Of a stretch of 35,144 nucleotides of DNA, positions 7,113-15,938 are shown in pieces. Source of the DNA: Dechloromonas sp. Lineage in GTDB: Bacteria > Pseudomonadota > Gammaproteobacteria > Burkholderiales > Rhodocyclaceae. The number at the start of each line of letters is the position of its first letter. Position 1 is the stretch's first letter. The position numbers were made by a program, and so were the translations under genes. Under the pieces are notes generated by a model. That model was not told where the DNA came from, did not search any database, and saw only the letters and a program-made list of their open reading frames with translations. Location: contig JAQTXC010000028.1 in assembly GCA_028689015.1 (NCBI GenBank), positions 1 to 35,144 on the forward strand, written 5' to 3'.

Positions 7113-9304
7113 GCCGTCACCTCGCCCAGCAGGCGCACGATGTCGGCTTCCAGGGCCTTGATCTCGGCCTCGATCACGGCCAGCTCACGTGGCGGCTCGT
7201 AGCGGTAGAAGTGGCGATTGAGCGGGATTTCGTAGCCGACCTTGGTCTTGTCATGGGCTATCCAGGCATCGGGTACATGGGGCAGTACCTCGCGCTCGAA
7301 ATAGGCCTGGATGCTTTCCTTCAAGGGCACGTTTTCGGTGTCGCGCAGTTCGGCATCCGGCTCGGCTTCGCCATCGCGGTTGCGGCAGATTTCGGCGTTT
7401 TCATCGCGCTCAGAGAGGGCGTTGACCACCGCCTTGAGTTCCGGGGCGGAGAGGCGCACGTTCAATTCGCGATCAACGGGCTTGAGGCTGTCCAGAAACA
7501 CTTTGCGGTCGTTGATCGGCTCGGGGTGGCGCTTGGCAAATTCGGCCAGCAAGTCGCGGATTTGCTGCTGGCGTTGTTCGCCGGCGGTAATGTCGAGCCG
7601 GCGTGCGGCTTCGTCCTTTTTGCTGCTGCTGGCCAGGTTCTTGAAGGCGGTTTCGTCTTCCAGCCGGGCCAGGCGCTCGGGCGTGGCGTCGAAGTTCAGG
7701 CGCAGGGGGCGTTCGACGGTGATCTTGTGGTAGCCGAAATCTTCGTTGTCGAAGACCTTGCTGACCACGAGTTGCTTCCACTGTTGGCCTTCCGAGGCTT
7801 CGCCGGTCGGCGCGTTGGAGACGACGCTGACGACCTTGCCGTCCTTGTCGAACAGGACCCAGCGACTGGTGCCTTCTGCAAAATGGCCGTGCAGGCTGGT
7901 GATGTCGCCGATGTAGTCCGGGTCTTTGGGCTTGTCGCTAGGGTCGCCAATGCGTCGGCGCTTGTTGCCCAGGCTTTTTTCCATCGGCACCCAGTGGTTG
8001 CGGGCGTCGATGAGCTGCACCTTGCCCTTGCGGTGCGCCTCCTTGCGGTTGGACAGCACCCAGATGTAGGTGCTGATGCCGGTGTTGTAGAACAGCTGCT
8101 CGGGCAGCGCGACGACGGCTTCGAGCCAGTCGTTTTCGATGATCCAGCGGCGGATTTCCGACTCGCCACTACCGGCATCGCCGGTAAACAGCGGCGAGCC
8201 ATTGAAGACGATGCCGATGCGGCTGCCACCTTCTTCGGCACGACGCATCTTGGCGATCATGTGCTGCAGGAAGAGCAGCGCCCCGTCGTTGATGCGCGGC
8301 GTGCCGGCACCAAAGCGGCCTTGGTAACTGAGGGTGTCGCGTTCGCGCTCGATGTAGCGTTGTTGCTGCTTCCACTCGACGCCAAACGGCGGGTTGGCCA
8401 GCATGTAGTCAAAGTTGCGCTTCTGGCCTTGTTCGTCGCGGGCGTGGGCGTCCTTGGTAAAGGTGTCGCCCAGGGCGATGTTGTCGGCGTCTTCGCCCTT
8501 GATCAGCATGTCCGACCGGCAGACGGCCCAGGCTTCGTCGTTCCAGTCTTGCCCATACAGATGCGGCTTGGCTTCGCTGTTGAGGTCGCGAATGTACTTT
8601 TCGGCCACGGACAGCATGCCGCCGGTGCCGCAGGCCGGGTCGTAGATGGTTTTGACAACGTGGCTGCGGCGCAAGTCCTGCTCGGGCGACAACAGCAGGT
8701 TGACCATCAGCTTGATGACTTCGCGCGGGGTGAAGTGCTCCCCGGCTTCTTCGTTGGATTGTTCCGCACCGATCCGGATCAGCTCTTCGAATACATAGCC
8801 CATCTGCATTGCCGCCTGGTCGGCCGACAAACCGGCGAAGCTCAGGTCGAAGGTGGCGAATTTCTGGATGACCTGGAACAGCAGGTTCTTCTCGGCCATT
8901 TTGGTGATCTGCTCGCCAAATTTGAAATGGTCGAAAATGGCTCGGATGTTGGGCGAGTAGCCGTTGATGTAGCTGTTGAGATTGGGGGCAAGGTTGCTGG
9001 GGTCGTCCAACAATGAGTTGATGTGCTTCCCCGACGGGCGCAGTTCCAACTTGGAAAGGTTGTAGAACGGATAGCCCGTAGCCGACTGCATCACGCTGCG
9101 GATGATGCTTTCGGGTTTGCCTTTGTACTGGTTGAAGGTTTCCAGCGCCTTGGCTTTGGTCGGAGATAGCAGGCAATCGAAGCGACGCAGTACGGTCAGC
9201 GGCAGGATGACCTTGCGGTATTCGTTGCGCTTGTATGGACCGCGCAGCAGGTTGCAGATGCTCCAGATGTCATTGGCAAGCTGGCGGTGGGTTTCTGTAT
9301 TCAT
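7109..9304 (-). CDS. hsdM: Type I restriction-modification N6-adenine methyltransferase subunit HsdM
   Basis: This 731-residue DNA methyltransferase uses S-adenosylmethionine to methylate adenine in the target and forms the core complex with HsdS. The N-terminal helical domain (MNTETHRQLANDIWSICNLL) is typical of HsdM. The SAM-binding motif DPACGTGGM is at 222-230 and the catalytic NPPF at 304-307, in the order of gamma-class amino-methyltransferases. It is longer than the classic 500-residue subunits because of a C-terminal extension of over 200 residues ending in a charged helical tail. Such long HsdM forms are known in this subgroup. It is the first gene of the operon, with ATG at 9304 and GGA 8 bases upstream. 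Its stop overlaps the GTG start of yhcG. Confidence 0.96.
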   Translation of the reverse strand: MNTETHRQLANDIWSICNLLRGPYKRNEYRKVILPLTVLRRFDCLLSPTKAKALETFNQYKGKPESIIRSVMQSATGYPFYNLSKLELRPSGKHINSLLDDPSNLAPNLNSYINGYSPNIRAIFDHFKFGEQITKMAEKNLLFQVIQKFATFDLSFAGLSADQAAMQMGYVFEELIRIGAEQSNEEAGEHFTPREVIKLMVNLLLSPEQDLRRSHVVKTIYDPACGTGGMLSVAEKYIRDLNSEAKPHLYGQDWNDEAWAVCRSDMLIKGEDADNIALGDTFTKDAHARDEQGQKRNFDYMLANPPFGVEWKQQQRYIERERDTLSYQGRFGAGTPRINDGALLFLQHMIAKMRRAEEGGSRIGIVFNGSPLFTGDAGSGESEIRRWIIENDWLEAVVALPEQLFYNTGISTYIWVLSNRKEAHRKGKVQLIDARNHWVPMEKSLGNKRRRIGDPSDKPKDPDYIGDITSLHGHFAEGTSRWVLFDKDGKVVSVVSNAPTGEASEGQQWKQLVVSKVFDNEDFGYHKITVERPLRLNFDATPERLARLEDETAFKNLASSSKKDEAARRLDITAGEQRQQQIRDLLAEFAKRHPEPINDRKVFLDSLKPVDRELNVRLSAPELKAVVNALSERDENAEICRNRDGEAEPDAELRDTENVPLKESIQAYFEREVLPHVPDAWIAHDKTKVGYEIPLNRHFYRYEPPRELAVIEAEIKALEADIVRLLGEVTA

Positions 9305-9631
9305 TCAATTGTTCCGCAATTCGTAGTGGCTATCGGCTTCAAAGCGTAACAACGCGCTAGCAATGGGGAGCGATTGTATCAACCTCAAAAACCGAGCATC
9401 ATTTTTATGGCATTTCGGAGCCGATTCGGGCATAGGTTCAATGTTCGCGAATTTCACTATGTCCGCAGCGTAGGCCAAATGCAGTTTCTGCCTTCAATCT
9501 GGTAAATACCCATCAGAGTCGGATGGCCCGTAATTGATCGGCTAGCAGCCGTTCGCGCTATCCAAATCTTCTACGACGGCATGTCTCTTCCTGGCCGAAC
9601 CGGGACACTCAACTTATTCAGTCGAGATCCA
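9305..9631. other. Gene-free junction between the hsd operon and bioA
   Basis: I find no convincing gene in this 327-bp stretch. It must hold the hsdM promoter on the minus strand. The best -10-like element is TACAAT on minus (9373-9378, within TTGATACAAT), without a good -35. A small hairpin, CGGCT (9539-9543) with AGCCG (9547-9551), lies downstream of bioA, but no T-run supports a terminator. The stretch is less GC-rich than bioA next to it, and it may be the boundary of the acquired restriction block. I see no integrase, tRNA or obvious flanking direct repeat. Confidence 0.5.
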
Positions 9632-10996
9632 TCAGGCATCGATCGCGCGGTTCAGCGCGCTGTTGATCGCGGTCGCTAACTGAGCAATCTGCGCGTCATC
9701 GACAATGTACGGCGGCATCAGGTAAACCGTGTTGCCGATTGGCCGCAGCAGCGCGCCGTGGTCGAGCGCGGCACGGTAGAACTTGCGGGAGAAGTAGGGG
9801 TCGTCGGTGGCGACGTCGAAGGCGGCGATCATGCCGCGCTGGCGCAGGTGTCTGACCTGCGGGTGATCTACCAGCGGGGCCAGTGTGTCACCGATTTTTC
9901 GCGCTTTTTCGCGGTTGACGGTCAACACGTCGTCGGCGGCGAAAATGTCGAGCGTGGCCAGTGCGGCGCGGCAGGCGAGCGGGTTGCCGGTGTAGGAGTG
10001 CGAGTGCAGGAAGGCACGGGCGACCGAGTCGTCGAGGAAGGCGGCGTAGATCGCGTCGCTGCTCAGGACGACGGAGAGCGGCAGGTAGCCGGCTGAGATG
10101 CCTTTGGAGAGGCACATCAGGTCGGGGCGGATGGGTTTGCCGTCAATTGCGGCCTGTTCATGGGCGAAGAAAGTGCCGGTGCGGCCAAAGCCGACGGCGA
10201 TTTCATCGCAGATCAGGTGCACCTCGTGCTGGTCGCAGAGTTGGCGGGCGAGGCGCAGGTATTCCGGGTCGTACATGACCATGCCGGCGGCGCCTTGGAC
10301 CAGCGGTTCGACGATCAGCGCGGCGGTGCGTTGGCCGTTTTTCTCCAGCCAGTCGGCCAGGCCGGCGGCGGCGCGGCGGGCGACGTCGGCGGACGTTTCG
10401 CCAGGTTCGGCGAGGCGGAAGTCGGGCGAGGGCAGGACATGCGCCGCGTGGCGGACCAGCGGCGCGTAGGCATCCTTGAAGATGGCGACGTCTGTGACGG
10501 CGAGCGCGCCGACCGTTTCGCCGTGGTAACTGCCAGCCAGGCAGAGAAACTGCGATTTTTCCGGTCGACCGTGGTTGCGCCAGTAATGAAAGCTCATCTT
10601 CAGCGCGATTTCGGTGGCTGAGGCGCCGTCGGAGGCGTAGAAGGCGTGGCCGAGGGTGTTCGCGGTCAACGCCGATAAACGCTCAGAAAGCTCGACCACC
10701 GGCTGGTGCGTGCAGCCGGCCAGCATGACGTGTTCCAGCGTGTCCAGCTGTTCCTTCAGGGCCGCGTTGATGCGCGGGTTGGCGTGGCCGAACAGGTTGG
10801 TCCACCACGAGCTGATGCCGTCGAGATAGCGCTTGCCGTCAAAATCGACCAGCCAGGCGCCCTCGCCACGGGCGATGGGGAGCAGCGGCAGATGTGCTGG
10901 CGAGGCGGTCGCCGCGTGGTGCTGCATCTGCGTGCACGGGTGCCAGACGGCAGCCTGGCTGCGCGCCAGCCAGTCGAGGTTGGCGGCGTGCGGCAT
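9632..10996 (-). CDS. bioA: Adenosylmethionine-8-amino-7-oxononanoate aminotransferase (biotin synthesis)
   Basis: This PLP enzyme of biotin synthesis transfers the amino group of SAM to KAPA to give DAPA. The 454-residue class III aminotransferase carries BioA hallmarks: VWHPCTQM near the N-terminus, DGISSWWTNLFGHANPRI (about 59-76), GSYHGET (155-161, with the ring-stacking Tyr157), ICDEIAVGFGRTG (Asp264 to the pyridine nitrogen) and LSKGISAGYLPLS (Schiff-base Lys298). The ATG overlaps the stop of the upstream DUF2863 gene by one base (TGATG), so the two are co-transcribed. No other bio gene is in the window. All catalytic residues appear intact. Confidence 0.96.
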   Translation of the reverse strand: MPHAANLDWLARSQAAVWHPCTQMQHHAATASPAHLPLLPIARGEGAWLVDFDGKRYLDGISSWWTNLFGHANPRINAALKEQLDTLEHVMLAGCTHQPVVELSERLSALTANTLGHAFYASDGASATEIALKMSFHYWRNHGRPEKSQFLCLAGSYHGETVGALAVTDVAIFKDAYAPLVRHAAHVLPSPDFRLAEPGETSADVARRAAAGLADWLEKNGQRTAALIVEPLVQGAAGMVMYDPEYLRLARQLCDQHEVHLICDEIAVGFGRTGTFFAHEQAAIDGKPIRPDLMCLSKGISAGYLPLSVVLSSDAIYAAFLDDSVARAFLHSHSYTGNPLACRAALATLDIFAADDVLTVNREKARKIGDTLAPLVDHPQVRHLRQRGMIAAFDVATDDPYFSRKFYRAALDHGALLRPIGNTVYLMPPYIVDDAQIAQLATAINSALNRAIDA

Positions 10997-12168
10997 CAGT
11001 GTAGGTGCTGCGAGGTTTCGACCGCTTGTTCAGGGAGTTCGGCATGGACTAATTCGCCCTCGCTGTTGGGAAAGAGCGGGGCGCTGCAGTCATCGCAGAA
11101 TTCCATCGGAAAGTGATGGTCGAGGAAGCGGATTTCCTGGACGCCACTGGCCCGCAAGGCGGCTTCAATTTCGCCGGCGGCGTCAGTTGCTTCGTCTTCG
11201 GCGCCCAGCAAAGGCCAGACGATGCCATGGTAGGTGTCGTCGCTATTCTTGGGGCCGAGGCCAACCCGGTATTCCTCCATCCGGCGGTCGTAACAGGGGC
11301 CGATCACCGCCCGGACGTCGGCCGGCAGCAGACCGAGCGTGGCGTGCAGGAAAGCGATCGAGGCCTGGACCGAGTAGGCGCGGGATTGCCGGTCGGCATC
11401 GCGGCAGGCGGCGTGGTAGGCGTCGGGCAAGAGTGCCTGCCAGGCACAACCGGTGAGCAGTGGCTCAAGGTTGGGGCTGCCTTGCTTGAGCCAGGCCTGA
11501 AGGGCGTCGTCCTTGTTGCCATCCTTTTCGTTCCAGCGAAAGAGGGCGCTGCCCTGCGGCACGGCGACGGCGCCAATGAGGTAGCGCAGGTCGGACAGGA
11601 AACGGTTGGTTTCGGCCATTTGCGTACTGTCGACCGCGAGATGCTGACCCGCCAGCGCCGCTTCGCCCAGTTGTCGGGTCAGAGTCTGGGTATCGCAGAA
11701 ACTGCGCGGCAACTGATCCGGACTGAACATGAAATCAGCCAGCGCCAGCTGGGCATCGGCGGCAAAGACATGGGCGCCCAGTTGTACGCTCAGGGCTTGG
11801 CGGATGGCCTTGGGCAGGCTGCAGGCTGCAATCGAAAAGCGCGACCAGGCAAGGACCGGCACGGCAAACAGCAGAATGTCGTACAACTGGCCGGCGTGTT
11901 CCAGGCACTGGCTTTCGGCGCGTGACTCGACCATGTCGGCCAGTTCGTCATGGGCGCGCGGGTTGGCTTCAAACAGCCGGTCGAGTGCGGTATTGATCTC
12001 GTCCTCGGCGCCATTCTTCAGCAAGCCGTCGACGATTTCGGCCAGTTGTTTTTCCCAGTAAGCGTCCTCCAGCTTGCCGCCAGCGTTGGTCAGGCCCATG
12101 GCCAGGCGTTGCAGTTCTGCTGCATCGCGCGAAAGACGGTCACGCGAGCCGAAGCGGGTACGTTTCAT
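10996..12168 (-). CDS. DUF2863 family protein of unknown function
   Basis: I recognise this 390-residue protein as DUF2863, a family found mainly in Betaproteobacteria with no established function. It begins [19 protein letters not shown], is mostly helical in its first half, and ends with a CX2C pair at 358-361 ([12 protein letters not shown]) that looks like half of a zinc-ribbon knuckle. There is no signal peptide or membrane segment, so it is probably cytoplasmic. It is the first gene of a two-gene unit with bioA and is divergent from yaaA. The 86-bp gap between the two starts must hold both promoters. A biotin-related role is not implied by adjacency alone. Confidence 0.85.
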   Translation of the reverse strand: MKRTRFGSRDRLSRDAAELQRLAMGLTNAGGKLEDAYWEKQLAEIVDGLLKNGAEDEINTALDRLFEANPRAHDELADMVESRAESQCLEHAGQLYDILLFAVPVLAWSRFSIAACSLPKAIRQALSVQLGAHVFAADAQLALADFMFSPDQLPRSFCDTQTLTRQLGEAALAGQHLAVDSTQMAETNRFLSDLRYLIGAVAVPQGSALFRWNEKDGNKDDALQAWLKQGSPNLEPLLTGCAWQALLPDAYHAACRDADRQSRAYSVQASIAFLHATLGLLPADVRAVIGPCYDRRMEEYRVGLGPKNSDDTYHGIVWPLLGAEDEATDAAGEIEAALRASGVQEIRFLDHHFPMEFCDDCSAPLFPNSEGELVHAELPEQAVETSQHLH

Positions 12169-12254
12169 GGGAATTCCAAAAAATCAAAGGCGTAATTTTA
12201 CCAGCCGCTAAAATGCCAGTCAGTGTCATCCATGCAATCCGAGGACAAGTTTCC

Positions 12255-13028
12255 ATGTTGATCTTACTTTCACCGGCCAAAGCGCTCGATTTCACGACGC
12301 CGCCCCATGTTGACCGCCATACCCTGCCGGCCTTTCTTGATCGCTCAGCGATTTTGATCGAGCAATTGCGTCAGTTGTCGCCGGCCGAAATCGCCGATCT
12401 GATGCATTTGTCCGACCCGCTGGCTCGCCTCAATTTTGAGCGTTACGCTGAATGGTCCTTGCCGTTGACACCTGATAACGCCAAGCAGGCGGTGCTGGCC
12501 TTTGATGGCGATGTGTACGACGGACTCGCTGCCCGGACACTGAATGCCGAGGACCTCGATTTCGCCCAGCAGCATGTGCGGATTTTGTCTGGTCTGTACG
12601 GCATTCTGAAACCGCTTGACCTGATGCAGCCGTATCGGCTGGAAATGGGCACCAAGCTGGCCAATGCCGCGGGTAAGGACTTGTACGCCTTTTGGGGTGA
12701 GACCCTGCTGGCGGCGATCAATGCTGAGCTGGCGCAGATGGCGCAGCCGGTCGCGGTCAACCTGGCGTCCGAGGAATATTTCAAGGCGGCGGTTGGCCGC
12801 AAGTTCAAAGGCCGGCTGATCCAGCCGGTGTTCGAGGATTGGAAGAACGGCCAGTATAAGATCATCAGTTTTTACGCCAAGCGGGCGCGTGGTCTGATGA
12901 CCCGCTATATCGTGACGAATCGACTGAGCGATCCGCAGGCCTTGCAGGCTTTTGATCGTGATGGCTATGTTTTTGCGCCGGCTGCGTCCGATGAGGTGAA
13001 GTGGGTGTTCCGGCGGCGTATGGACTGA
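12255..13028 (+). CDS. yaaA: Peroxide stress protein YaaA (DUF328/UPF0246)
   Basis: This 257-residue protein matches the length and start of E. coli YaaA ([13 protein letters not shown]). It retains family blocks such as [33 protein letters not shown]-like and [15 protein letters not shown]. In E. coli the protein is induced by OxyR and lowers intracellular free iron during peroxide stress; it binds DNA, but its chemistry is not settled. The start is ATG at 12255, with GAGGA 9 bases upstream. An in-frame extension to 12213 has no family similarity. A TAAAAT at 12209-12214 is a plausible -10 element about 40 bases before the start. The gene stands alone, 114 bp before pelA. Confidence 0.95.
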   Translation: MLILLSPAKALDFTTPPHVDRHTLPAFLDRSAILIEQLRQLSPAEIADLMHLSDPLARLNFERYAEWSLPLTPDNAKQAVLAFDGDVYDGLAARTLNAEDLDFAQQHVRILSGLYGILKPLDLMQPYRLEMGTKLANAAGKDLYAFWGETLLAAINAELAQMAQPVAVNLASEEYFKAAVGRKFKGRLIQPVFEDWKNGQYKIISFYAKRARGLMTRYIVTNRLSDPQALQAFDRDGYVFAPAASDEVKWVFRRRMD

Positions 13029-13106
13029 GCTTCGTTCGCGGTCGACCCCGGCCATTGGTACGAATTGGCTGCAAAAGGCCATCAGCGCCGGGAAAATCCG
13101 TTAGCA

Positions 13107-13123
13107 TTGGGCCGGCTGTTGCC
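13107..13123 (+). promoter_or_regulatory. Candidate sigma54 (-24/-12) promoter of the pel operon
   Basis: The sequence TTGGGCCGGCTGTTGCC has GG and GC at the exact spacing of a -24/-12 promoter. It matches the consensus TGGCACG-N4-TTGC except at two positions after the GG. The expected transcript would begin near 13134, about 9 bases before the pelA ATG. No better sigma70 promoter is evident in the 114-bp gap. This is a single motif match and could be chance. Confidence 0.35.
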
Positions 13124-13142
13124 TATTACTTTGGTGTTATTT

Positions 13143-15938
13143 ATGAAATCGTTCCGTCGTGCCTTTGCGCGGCTTGGTGCGCTGTTCGCTTCGATGGCCG
13201 TGGCGGTGCCCTTGCTGGCCGAGCCATCGGTGGCCTTGCATTACGGCAAGACGCCGCCGCTGGATGCCTTGCGGGTATTCGATATCGTCGTTGTCGAACC
13301 GGATCACGGCATTGACCCGCAGCGCGATGCGCGGGCCGGTAGTGCGCTCTATGCCTATGTGTCTGTCGCCGAGGTGCAGCCCTCGCGCGCTTATTACAAG
13401 GCGATTCCGGAGCAATGGAAGCTGGCGCGCAATGGTGACTGGGCCTCGGTGGTCATTGACCAGACCCCGGCCGACTGGCCCGCCTTCTTTGCTGACCGGG
13501 TGGTTGGCCCCTTGTGGCGGCGGGGTTTTCGTGGATTTTTCCTTGATACGCTGGATTCCTACCGTCTGGCTAAATCCTTTAATGAGCAAGCGCAGCAGGA
13601 TGGCCTGGTGCGGGTTATCGAGGTGCTGCATCAACGATTTCCCGGCATCAAGCTGATACTCAACCGCGGCTTCGAAATCGTGCCGCGCGTCCAGGGCAAG
13701 GTCCAGATGGTGGCGGCCGAGTCGTTATATCAGGGCTGGAATGCCCGGACCCGGCGTTATCAGGAGGTGCCGGCCAGCGACCGTCAGTGGCTGCTGGGCA
13801 AACTCGATGAGGTGTATCAGCGGTGGAAAATTCCGGTGCTGGTGATCGATTATGTGCCGCCCTACGATCGTCAATTGTCCCGGCAGACGGCACAGCGCAT
13901 CCGCGCTCATGGCTTCATTCCCTGGGTGACCGACGCCGATCTGCGCAGCGTGGGGATTAGTGCGCTTGAGTCGGTGCCGCGGCGCGTGCTGGTGGTGTAT
14001 GACAGTGGTGAGTCGCCGGCGCTCAACTATTCAAATGCCCATCGTTACTTGCAGATGCCGCTCAACCAACTGGGCTATGTGGTCGATTATGCCGATGCCC
14101 GGCAGGCCTTGCCGGACGATGTGTATGGCGATCGTTATGCCGGGGTGGCCACCTGGTTTTCCGGCTACTTGCCCGCTGCGGCCGGGAAAGACCTGGCCGC
14201 CTGGTTAGGGCGCCGACTTGAGCAGGGCATGCCCTTGGCCGTGATCGGTGATTTTGGCTTTGCGCCGGACAAGCAATTGTGCAGTCAACTGGGGCTGCAG
14301 TTTGGCGATAGTCCCGTTCGAAATTTTCGGCTGGCCACGGTCGACCCGATGCTGGGCTTTGAAAGCAAACCGTATTTTGATCCCGGCCAGTTTATGGCCA
14401 TCCGCTTGCTGGCATCGACTGCGCGCCCTTTGCTGACGGTGCAGGACGAAAAAGCACGGCAATTTGCTGCGGGCGCGATCATGCCCTGGGGCGGCTTCAT
14501 TCTTGATCCCTTTGCCGTGGTCGAGGTGCCGGGAACCGAGCAGTCGCGCTGGGTGGTCGATCCCTTTGCTTTCCTGCAGCAAGCGCTGGCGCTGGCCCCT
14601 TTACCGATCCCCGACATCACGACGGAAAATGGTCGGCGGCTGATGTTTTCCCATATCGACGGTGATGGTTTTCCGTCACGGGCGGAGTTGCCGGGCAGTC
14701 CACTGGCCGGCGAGGTGTTGCTGACCGAGGTGCTGGAAAAATATCGGGTACCGACGACGATGTCGGTCATCGAAGCGGAAGTTTCGCCTCAGGGGCTTTA
14801 CCCGGCGCTGAGCCGGCAGATGGAAGACATCGCGCGGCGCATGTTTCGCTTGCCGCACGTTGAAATTGCCAGCCACTCCTATACCCACCCCTTTTTGTGG
14901 AATACGGCAGTGCTGCACGGCAAATTCAAGAATGCGCATGAAGATGACTACCATCTGCCGGTTCCCGGTTACGAGCTGAATCTGGAGCGCGAAATTGTCG
15001 GTTCGATCGACTATATCCGGCAGCGCCTGGCCCCGTCTGGCAAGCCCGTCAGCATTCTGTTGTGGACGGGTGATACCGCACCGGGCGAAGAGGCGCTGAC
15101 CATTGTCAATGAACGGGGTTTCTTGAACATGAACGGGGGTGACACCTCAATCACCCGCTCTAATCCTTCGTTAACTGCCGTCGGGGCGCACGGCATCGTC
15201 AAGGGCGGTCACTTGCAGGTTTATGCGCCGATTACCAACGAAAACATTTATACCAACCTGTGGCGCGGGCCTTTTTATGGCTTCGAACGGGTGATCGAAA
15301 CCTTCGAAATGACGGAAACACCGCGTCGCCTGAAGCCGGTTGACGTTTATTTCCATACCTATTCGGCCAGCAAAAGGGCGGGCCTGATTGCGCTTGACCG
15401 CGTCTATGCCTGGGTGAGCAAGCAGTCCCTGCATCCGGTTTTTGCCTCCGAGTACATTCGAAAAGTTGAGGATTTTCATTATCTGGCGCTGGCCCGTGAT
15501 AGCGACGGCCAGTGGCTGGTTCGCGGCGATGGTCAGCTACGGACCATGCGCCTGCCGGCTGCCCTGGGTCGGCCGCAGCTGGCGACTGCCCGCGGGGTAG
15601 CCGGTTTTCGGCCCGCTTTCGAGGGGGTTTATCTGCATTTGACCGGAGGCGATGCCCGCTTTGCCAGTCAAGACCAGGCGCCGCTCCCTGGGCCTTATCT
15701 CTACGAAGCGAATGCGCGCTTGGTCGACTGGGCGATCAATCCCGCGCGTAAAAAGGGGCATTTTTCATTGGCGGGCCATGCGCCGCTGGAATTCACGCTG
15801 GCCGCCGCCGAGGGTTGCCGGGTCAGCGCCGGCGGGCGGGTTCTCCGTCCGCATTTGACCCAGGGCGCCGATGGTCAGTCCCTGGCGCACTACAAATCAA
15901 GCCGTGTTTCAGAAACGCTACAGCTTAGCTGCGACTGA
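13143..15938 (+). CDS. pelA: Pel exopolysaccharide deacetylase/glycoside hydrolase PelA
   Basis: PelA is the periplasmic enzyme that trims and deacetylates Pel, a galactosamine-rich cationic exopolysaccharide, before export. From ATG 13143 the protein has 931 residues (948 in Pseudomonas aeruginosa) and a signal peptide with likely cleavage after AVPLLA. The GH domain includes AAESLYQGW with Glu193, which probably corresponds to Glu218 of the P. aeruginosa enzyme. The deacetylase has SHIDGDGF (Asp506, Asp508) and ASHSYTHP (His578, His582), matching P. aeruginosa Asp528, Asp530, His600 and His604 at a constant offset of 22. An in-frame start at 13065 lacks a signal sequence and is rejected. 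The ribosome-binding site is poor. It is the first gene of pelABCDEFG. Both active sites look intact. Confidence 0.96.
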   Translation: MKSFRRAFARLGALFASMAVAVPLLAEPSVALHYGKTPPLDALRVFDIVVVEPDHGIDPQRDARAGSALYAYVSVAEVQPSRAYYKAIPEQWKLARNGDWASVVIDQTPADWPAFFADRVVGPLWRRGFRGFFLDTLDSYRLAKSFNEQAQQDGLVRVIEVLHQRFPGIKLILNRGFEIVPRVQGKVQMVAAESLYQGWNARTRRYQEVPASDRQWLLGKLDEVYQRWKIPVLVIDYVPPYDRQLSRQTAQRIRAHGFIPWVTDADLRSVGISALESVPRRVLVVYDSGESPALNYSNAHRYLQMPLNQLGYVVDYADARQALPDDVYGDRYAGVATWFSGYLPAAAGKDLAAWLGRRLEQGMPLAVIGDFGFAPDKQLCSQLGLQFGDSPVRNFRLATVDPMLGFESKPYFDPGQFMAIRLLASTARPLLTVQDEKARQFAAGAIMPWGGFILDPFAVVEVPGTEQSRWVVDPFAFLQQALALAPLPIPDITTENGRRLMFSHIDGDGFPSRAELPGSPLAGEVLLTEVLEKYRVPTTMSVIEAEVSPQGLYPALSRQMEDIARRMFRLPHVEIASHSYTHPFLWNTAVLHGKFKNAHEDDYHLPVPGYELNLEREIVGSIDYIRQRLAPSGKPVSILLWTGDTAPGEEALTIVNERGFLNMNGGDTSITRSNPSLTAVGAHGIVKGGHLQVYAPITNENIYTNLWRGPFYGFERVIETFEMTETPRRLKPVDVYFHTYSASKRAGLIALDRVYAWVSKQSLHPVFASEYIRKVEDFHYLALARDSDGQWLVRGDGQLRTMRLPAALGRPQLATARGVAGFRPAFEGVYLHLTGGDARFASQDQAPLPGPYLYEANARLVDWAINPARKKGHFSLAGHAPLEFTLAAAEGCRVSAGGRVLRPHLTQGADGQSLAHYKSSRVSETLQLSCD

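Noticed and set aside
5820-7202. 460-codon plus-strand open frame opposite yhcG and hsdS
   Set aside because: Spans the overlap of two real genes in antisense and shows no conserved motif.
7103-9016. 637-codon plus-strand open frame opposite hsdM
   Set aside because: Val/Gly/Phe/Asp-rich antisense product with no recognisable domain; hsdM on the other strand has intact SAM and NPPF motifs.
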